DNA of 9,619 bases from an uncultured Ruminococcus sp. (GTDB taxonomy: Bacteria > Bacillota > Clostridia > Oscillospirales > Acutalibacteraceae), in the NCBI GenBank assembly GCA_902803035.1, contig CADCON010000092.1, forward strand, positions 1 to 9,619, in the 5' to 3' direction. The position numbers and the translations under genes were made by a program. Position 1 is the stretch's first letter; the number at the start of each line of letters is the position of its first letter. Under the pieces are notes generated by a model. The model was not told the DNA's origin, made no database searches, and saw only the letters and a list, made by a program, of their open reading frames with translations. Shown here piece after piece: positions 6,653-9,619 of this stretch.

Positions 6653-9619
6653 TCAGTTTCCCAAAAGCTGCGCCATGACATTCCGCGCCTTCTGGTTGCC
6701 GAGAGTGGCGGACTTGCGGAAAAGCTCCAGCGCAAAGACTGTGTCGCGCGGGATTCCGTCGCCCTGGTAATGCATCACGGCCAGCCAGTAGCAGGCGTCC
6801 GGGTCATTCTGATCCGCCGCCCGCCTGTAATACTCCGCCGCTTTCGGCTTATCAGTCGTCACGCCGTCACCGCAGCTGTAAATATCGCCGAGATTGCACA
6901 GAGCGTCGACAAAATCTGCGGCGGCGGCTTTTTCATACAGCCTGATGGCCTTTGTCTTGTCCTGCGAAACGCCTTCGCCCTCGTCATACATCACGGCAAG
7001 ATTGTAAATCGCCCGGATATTTTCCGCTTCCGCCGCCTTCGCGTAATAGGTAGCCGCCATCGTCTTGTTCTGTCCTACGCCTGTGCCTTCGTCGTACATC
7101 TCCGCCAGCCTGAAGGCCGCCACAGGATTGCCGAGATCAGCCGCCCGCTGAAAGAGCCCCGCCGCCTTGAGCAGGTCCACATCGCAGTCTTCACCGGAGT
7201 AATACAGGGTAGCCGCCCTGCAGAAGAGTGCCGCCGCCTTGACCTTGTTCTGAGTGACCATATTTCCTTTTTCGTACATTTCGCCCAGCGCAAAGACGAC
7301 GTCGACGCCTCCGGACACCTCGGCGGTTCTCCACAATTCCTCCAGCTCGTGCCTGTCCGCGTTCACACTGCCTTCCCTGGCGTAAATCCTTGCCAGCTCA
7401 AAAGCCGCTTTTCCGCTGCCTTCCTTCACCGCCTCCTCATACAAAAGAACAGCCTTACGCCTGTCCTGTGGGAAGGGCTCTTTGCCGTCAAGATACATTT
7501 TCGCGAATCTCAACAGATCTTCGCCGCCGTTCTGTCTGCTGAGCTTGGCAAGAAAGACCGCCGCGTCGCCTTCGCTCCTGTTCACCCCGTCGCCGTCAAG
7601 ATACATAAAGGCAAGCCGGCAGGAAGCCTGCGCGCTTCCCAAAGCGGAGGCCTGACGGAATAATTCCTCCGCCTTTGCCTTGTCCTGTGGAACGCTGCTG
7701 CCGGAAAAAACATTCTCCGCTGTCTTCAGATAAAGCTCCGCCGCATCCTTTTCGCTGCGCGGAATACCGCTGTCCGCTCTCGTCATAGCGCCGGCCAGAT
7801 CCATCGCGGCCTGAATGTCGCCGAGATCAGCCGCGCGCCGCAGCAATTCCTCCGCCTTCTCGCAGTTCTGCGGGACGCCTTCGCCCTTCAGGTACATTCC
7901 GCCGAGCATAGCCGTCGCACGGGCGTTGCCCTTGTCGGCTGCCCTGCCAAGGAATTCCGCCGCCTTCCCGCAGTCCTGCGGGACGCCTTCGCCGTTCAGG
8001 TAAATCCCGCCGAGTCGCACCATCGCGCGGACATCATCCTTGTCGGCTGCCTTGCGGAAGAAATCCACCGCCGCTTCGGGGTCGCTGTCCGTGCCTTTGC
8101 CGGTCAGAAGCATCTCGCCCAGTGCCATCATGCAGTCCGTATCGCCCCTGTCCGCGCCCTTTGCGAACATATCAGCCGCCGCGCTTTCGTCGGGAATTCC
8201 GGATACGCCTTCGGTATAAAGCTGTCCGAGCCGGAAATACGTTTCCGCGTTTCCCATCTCACACGCCTTTTTCAGGAATTCTTCGGCCTTCACGCCGTCG
8301 CGTTCCACCCCGTCGCCGGTAAAGTAGATAACGCCGAGCTTCAGCATGGCTTCGGGATAGTCAAGCTGCGCCGCGCTCAGGAAAAACCGGACAGCTTCCT
8401 CTTTGTCCTGCTTCACACCGTTTCCGTCAAAATACATCTCGCCCAGCGTGTATATTGTCGCGGAATGCCCCAGCCCCACAATTTTATTGAAAAGCCGCAG
8501 TGCCTCCGCTTTGTCCTGTCTGACGCCTGCCCCGTCAAGATACAACCTGCCCAGCCGGAAAGTCGCTTCCATATGGTCGCTCTCCTCCGCCTTGCTGAAG
8601 AATCTCGCGGCCGCGCCGGGATTGCGTTCCACGCCGTCACCCTGCTCATACATCAGTCCCAATTGGAATGCCGCTTCGGCGGAGCCTTCCTTCATGCCTT
8701 GGTTCAGCAGCGTGACCGCCTTTGCGGGATCCGACTCCACGCCGTCGCCGATCCTGTACATACCGCCCAGAACGGTCGCCGCTCCGGGAATGCCCACGTC
8801 GGCAGCCTTTTCGAGAAGCTCCGCCGCCTTCGCCTTGTCCTGCGGGATACCGTTGCCGTCGTAATACATTTTTCCCATTTCATAAGCGGCCGCCGGATTT
8901 CCGCCTTCGGCAGCCTTCAGGAGAAGATCCGCCGCCCTTTTCTTATCCAGATCCACCCCGTCGCCGGTGAGGTATTGCAATCCCAGCCTGTAAGCCGCGG
9001 CGGGATCATCATGTTCTACCGCGAACCGGAAGCAAGCCGCCGCTTTCGCCTTGTCCTGTCCGATGCCTTCGCCTGTATAATACATCGTTCCCAGCAGGAA
9101 CGCGGCTTCCGGATGATTGAGATCAACCGCCTTCCGGAAACAGTCCGCCGCCTTCACCTTATCCTTCGGACGGCCGTCGCCGTTGAAATACAGCATTCCC
9201 AGCAGGAACGCGGCATCCGGGTCATCATGTTCCATTGCCAGCCGGAAGCACTCCGCCGCTTTCGCCTTGTCCTGCGGAATGCCGTCGCCTTCGTTATACA
9301 TCTTTCCCAGCCGCAGCGCGGCTTCCGGATTATCATGTTCCACCGCCAGCCGGAAGCATTCCGCCGCGTTCGCTTTATCCTGCGGAATGCCGTCGCCGTC
9401 ATCGTACATTTTTCCCAGCCGCAGCGCGGCGTCCGGATCATCATGTTCCATTGCCAGCCGGAAGAAATACGCCGCTTTCGCCTTGTCCTGCGGAATGCCG
9501 TCGCCGTCGTCATACATCTTTCCCAGCCGATGCGCGGCGTCCGGAACACGGAGATCGGCCGCCTCCTGATAATACTCCGCCGCCCTCGCCTTGTCCTGCG
9601 GAATGCCGTCGCCGTCATC
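6653..9619 (-). CDS. Giant Sel1-repeat (SLR) protein, 5' end outside the window
   Basis: The frame is open from the window edge to a TGA at 6653-6655, giving 988 visible codons. Although an in-frame ATG occurs at 9517, it is an internal repeat methionine: the repeat pattern continues upstream to base 9619, so the true start, and any signal peptide, lies outside. The visible protein is a chain of about 26 Sel1-like units, each a pair of alpha helices with consensus DGxGIPQDKAKAAEcFR followed by A-x-x-x-D-x-P-A-A-x-x-LGxMY. SLR chains form curved superhelical scaffolds that bind other proteins; no enzyme domain is seen in this part. Two units (7601-7783 and 7094-7273) are hybrids of 61 and 60 residues, and the unit at 7382-7492 has one extra residue. 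The C-terminus ends in a degenerate unit, MAQLLGN. The partner and location are unknown. It points the same way as trkA, 113 bp upstream of it. Confidence 0.93.
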   Translation of the reverse strand, partial: DDGDGIPQDKARAAEYYQEAADLRVPDAAHRLGKMYDDGDGIPQDKAKAAYFFRLAMEHDDPDAALRLGKMYDDGDGIPQDKANAAECFRLAVEHDNPEAALRLGKMYNEGDGIPQDKAKAAECFRLAMEHDDPDAAFLLGMLYFNGDGRPKDKVKAADCFRKAVDLNHPEAAFLLGTMYYTGEGIGQDKAKAAACFRFAVEHDDPAAAYRLGLQYLTGDGVDLDKKRAADLLLKAAEGGNPAAAYEMGKMYYDGNGIPQDKAKAAELLEKAADVGIPGAATVLGGMYRIGDGVESDPAKAVTLLNQGMKEGSAEAAFQLGLMYEQGDGVERNPGAAARFFSKAEESDHMEATFRLGRLYLDGAGVRQDKAEALRLFNKIVGLGHSATIYTLGEMYFDGNGVKQDKEEAVRFFLSAAQLDYPEAMLKLGVIYFTGDGVERDGVKAEEFLKKACEMGNAETYFRLGQLYTEGVSGIPDESAAADMFAKGADRGDTDCMMALGEMLLTGKGTDSDPEAAVDFFRKAADKDDVRAMVRLGGIYLNGEGVPQDCGKAAEFLGRAADKGNARATAMLGGMYLKGEGVPQNCEKAEELLRRAADLGDIQAAMDLAGAMTRADSGIPRSEKDAAELYLKTAENVFSGSSVPQDKAKAEELFRQASALGSAQASCRLAFMYLDGDGVNRSEGDAAVFLAKLSRQNGGEDLLRFAKMYLDGKEPFPQDRRKAVLLYEEAVKEGSGKAAFELARIYAREGSVNADRHELEELWRTAEVSGGVDVVFALGEMYEKGNMVTQNKVKAAALFCRAATLYYSGEDCDVDLLKAAGLFQRAADLGNPVAAFRLAEMYDEGTGVGQNKTMAATYYAKAAEAENIRAIYNLAVMYDEGEGVSQDKTKAIRLYEKAAAADFVDALCNLGDIYSCGDGVTTDKPKAAEYYRRAADQNDPDACYWLAVMHYQGDGIPRDTVFALELFRKSATLGNQKARNVMAQLLGN
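6770..9619 (-). repeat. Coding tandem array of 108-bp (36-codon) Sel1 units
   Basis: From the window edge, 17 consecutive units of exactly 108 bp fill 7784-9619. Then come a 183-bp hybrid (7601-7783), single units, a 180-bp hybrid (7094-7273) and regular units down to 6770, with a final degenerate unit in 6653-6769. By hand alignment the unit at 9404-9511 matches 9296-9403 at 95 of 108 bases and 9188-9295 at 94 of 108. Units further downstream diverge strongly while keeping the G, A, LG and Y positions. The pattern suggests recent duplication near the 5' end of the visible array. Confidence 0.9.

Noticed and set aside
4482..6770. A 762-codon open frame on the plus strand opposite trkH and trkA
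   Set aside because: It spans two confidently identified genes and the gap between them, and its translation is a low-complexity, charged, histidine/aspartate-rich sequence with no family resemblance. It is open because the minus-strand genes rarely use TTA, CTA and TCA codons.
9515..9517. ATG at 9517 as the start of the Sel1-repeat gene
   Set aside because: It is the methionine of the recurring LGKMY motif, the same frame encodes another complete repeat unit upstream to the window edge, and there is no ribosome binding site.
6653..9619. CRISPR array or non-coding satellite suggested by regular repeats
   Set aside because: The period is 108 bp without unique spacers, and the frame stays open throughout, encoding Sel1 units of 36 residues.

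Overview
The window looks like a chromosomal segment of a Gram-positive, clostridia-like Firmicute. The clues are strong AGGAGG-type ribosome binding sites, consensus sigma-A-like promoters, a Firmicutes-type pairing of a PelF glycosyltransferase with a DUF2194-like protein, and a TrkA/TrkH pair of the kind common in Clostridia. This is family-level inference; no rRNA or other phylogenetic marker is present. All convincing genes lie on the minus strand, so transcription runs from high to low coordinates. I see no tRNA, rRNA, CRISPR array, insertion sequence or phage gene.

In transcription order, the window opens inside a very large Sel1-repeat (SLR) protein gene (6653-9619). Its 5' end lies outside the window. 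About 988 codons are visible, made almost entirely of 36-residue repeats, 26 units by hand count, two of which are enlarged hybrids. Next, after 113 bp holding a hairpin, a promoter-like sequence and a possible 19-codon leader ORF, come trkA (5187-6539) and trkH (3732-5174), 12 bp apart. They encode the regulatory subunit and the membrane pore of a Trk potassium uptake system. A clear intrinsic terminator (3494-3528) lies downstream of trkH.

A very good promoter (-35 TTGACT, 16-nt spacer, -10 TATAAT; 3381-3408) then starts a second operon. It encodes a membrane-anchored DUF2194-like protein (1539-3308) and, after a 95-bp gap with a strong hairpin, PelF (4-1443), the glycosyltransferase of Pel-type exopolysaccharide synthesis. 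The window ends 3 bp after pelF, so the rest of the cluster (a PelG-type flippase would be expected) should lie at lower coordinates. PelF would polymerise the sugar chain in the cytoplasm. The DUF2194-like protein, tethered outside the membrane, is a candidate modification or export factor. The potassium transporter and the Sel1 protein have no visible functional link to it.

The most unusual material is the Sel1 repeat array, with its gradient of repeat similarity and two matching partial-unit losses; the deacetylase-like but altered motif set in the DUF2194-like protein; and the overlapping promoter and leader-ORF signals ahead of trkA. I found no clear evidence of an entirely new system.
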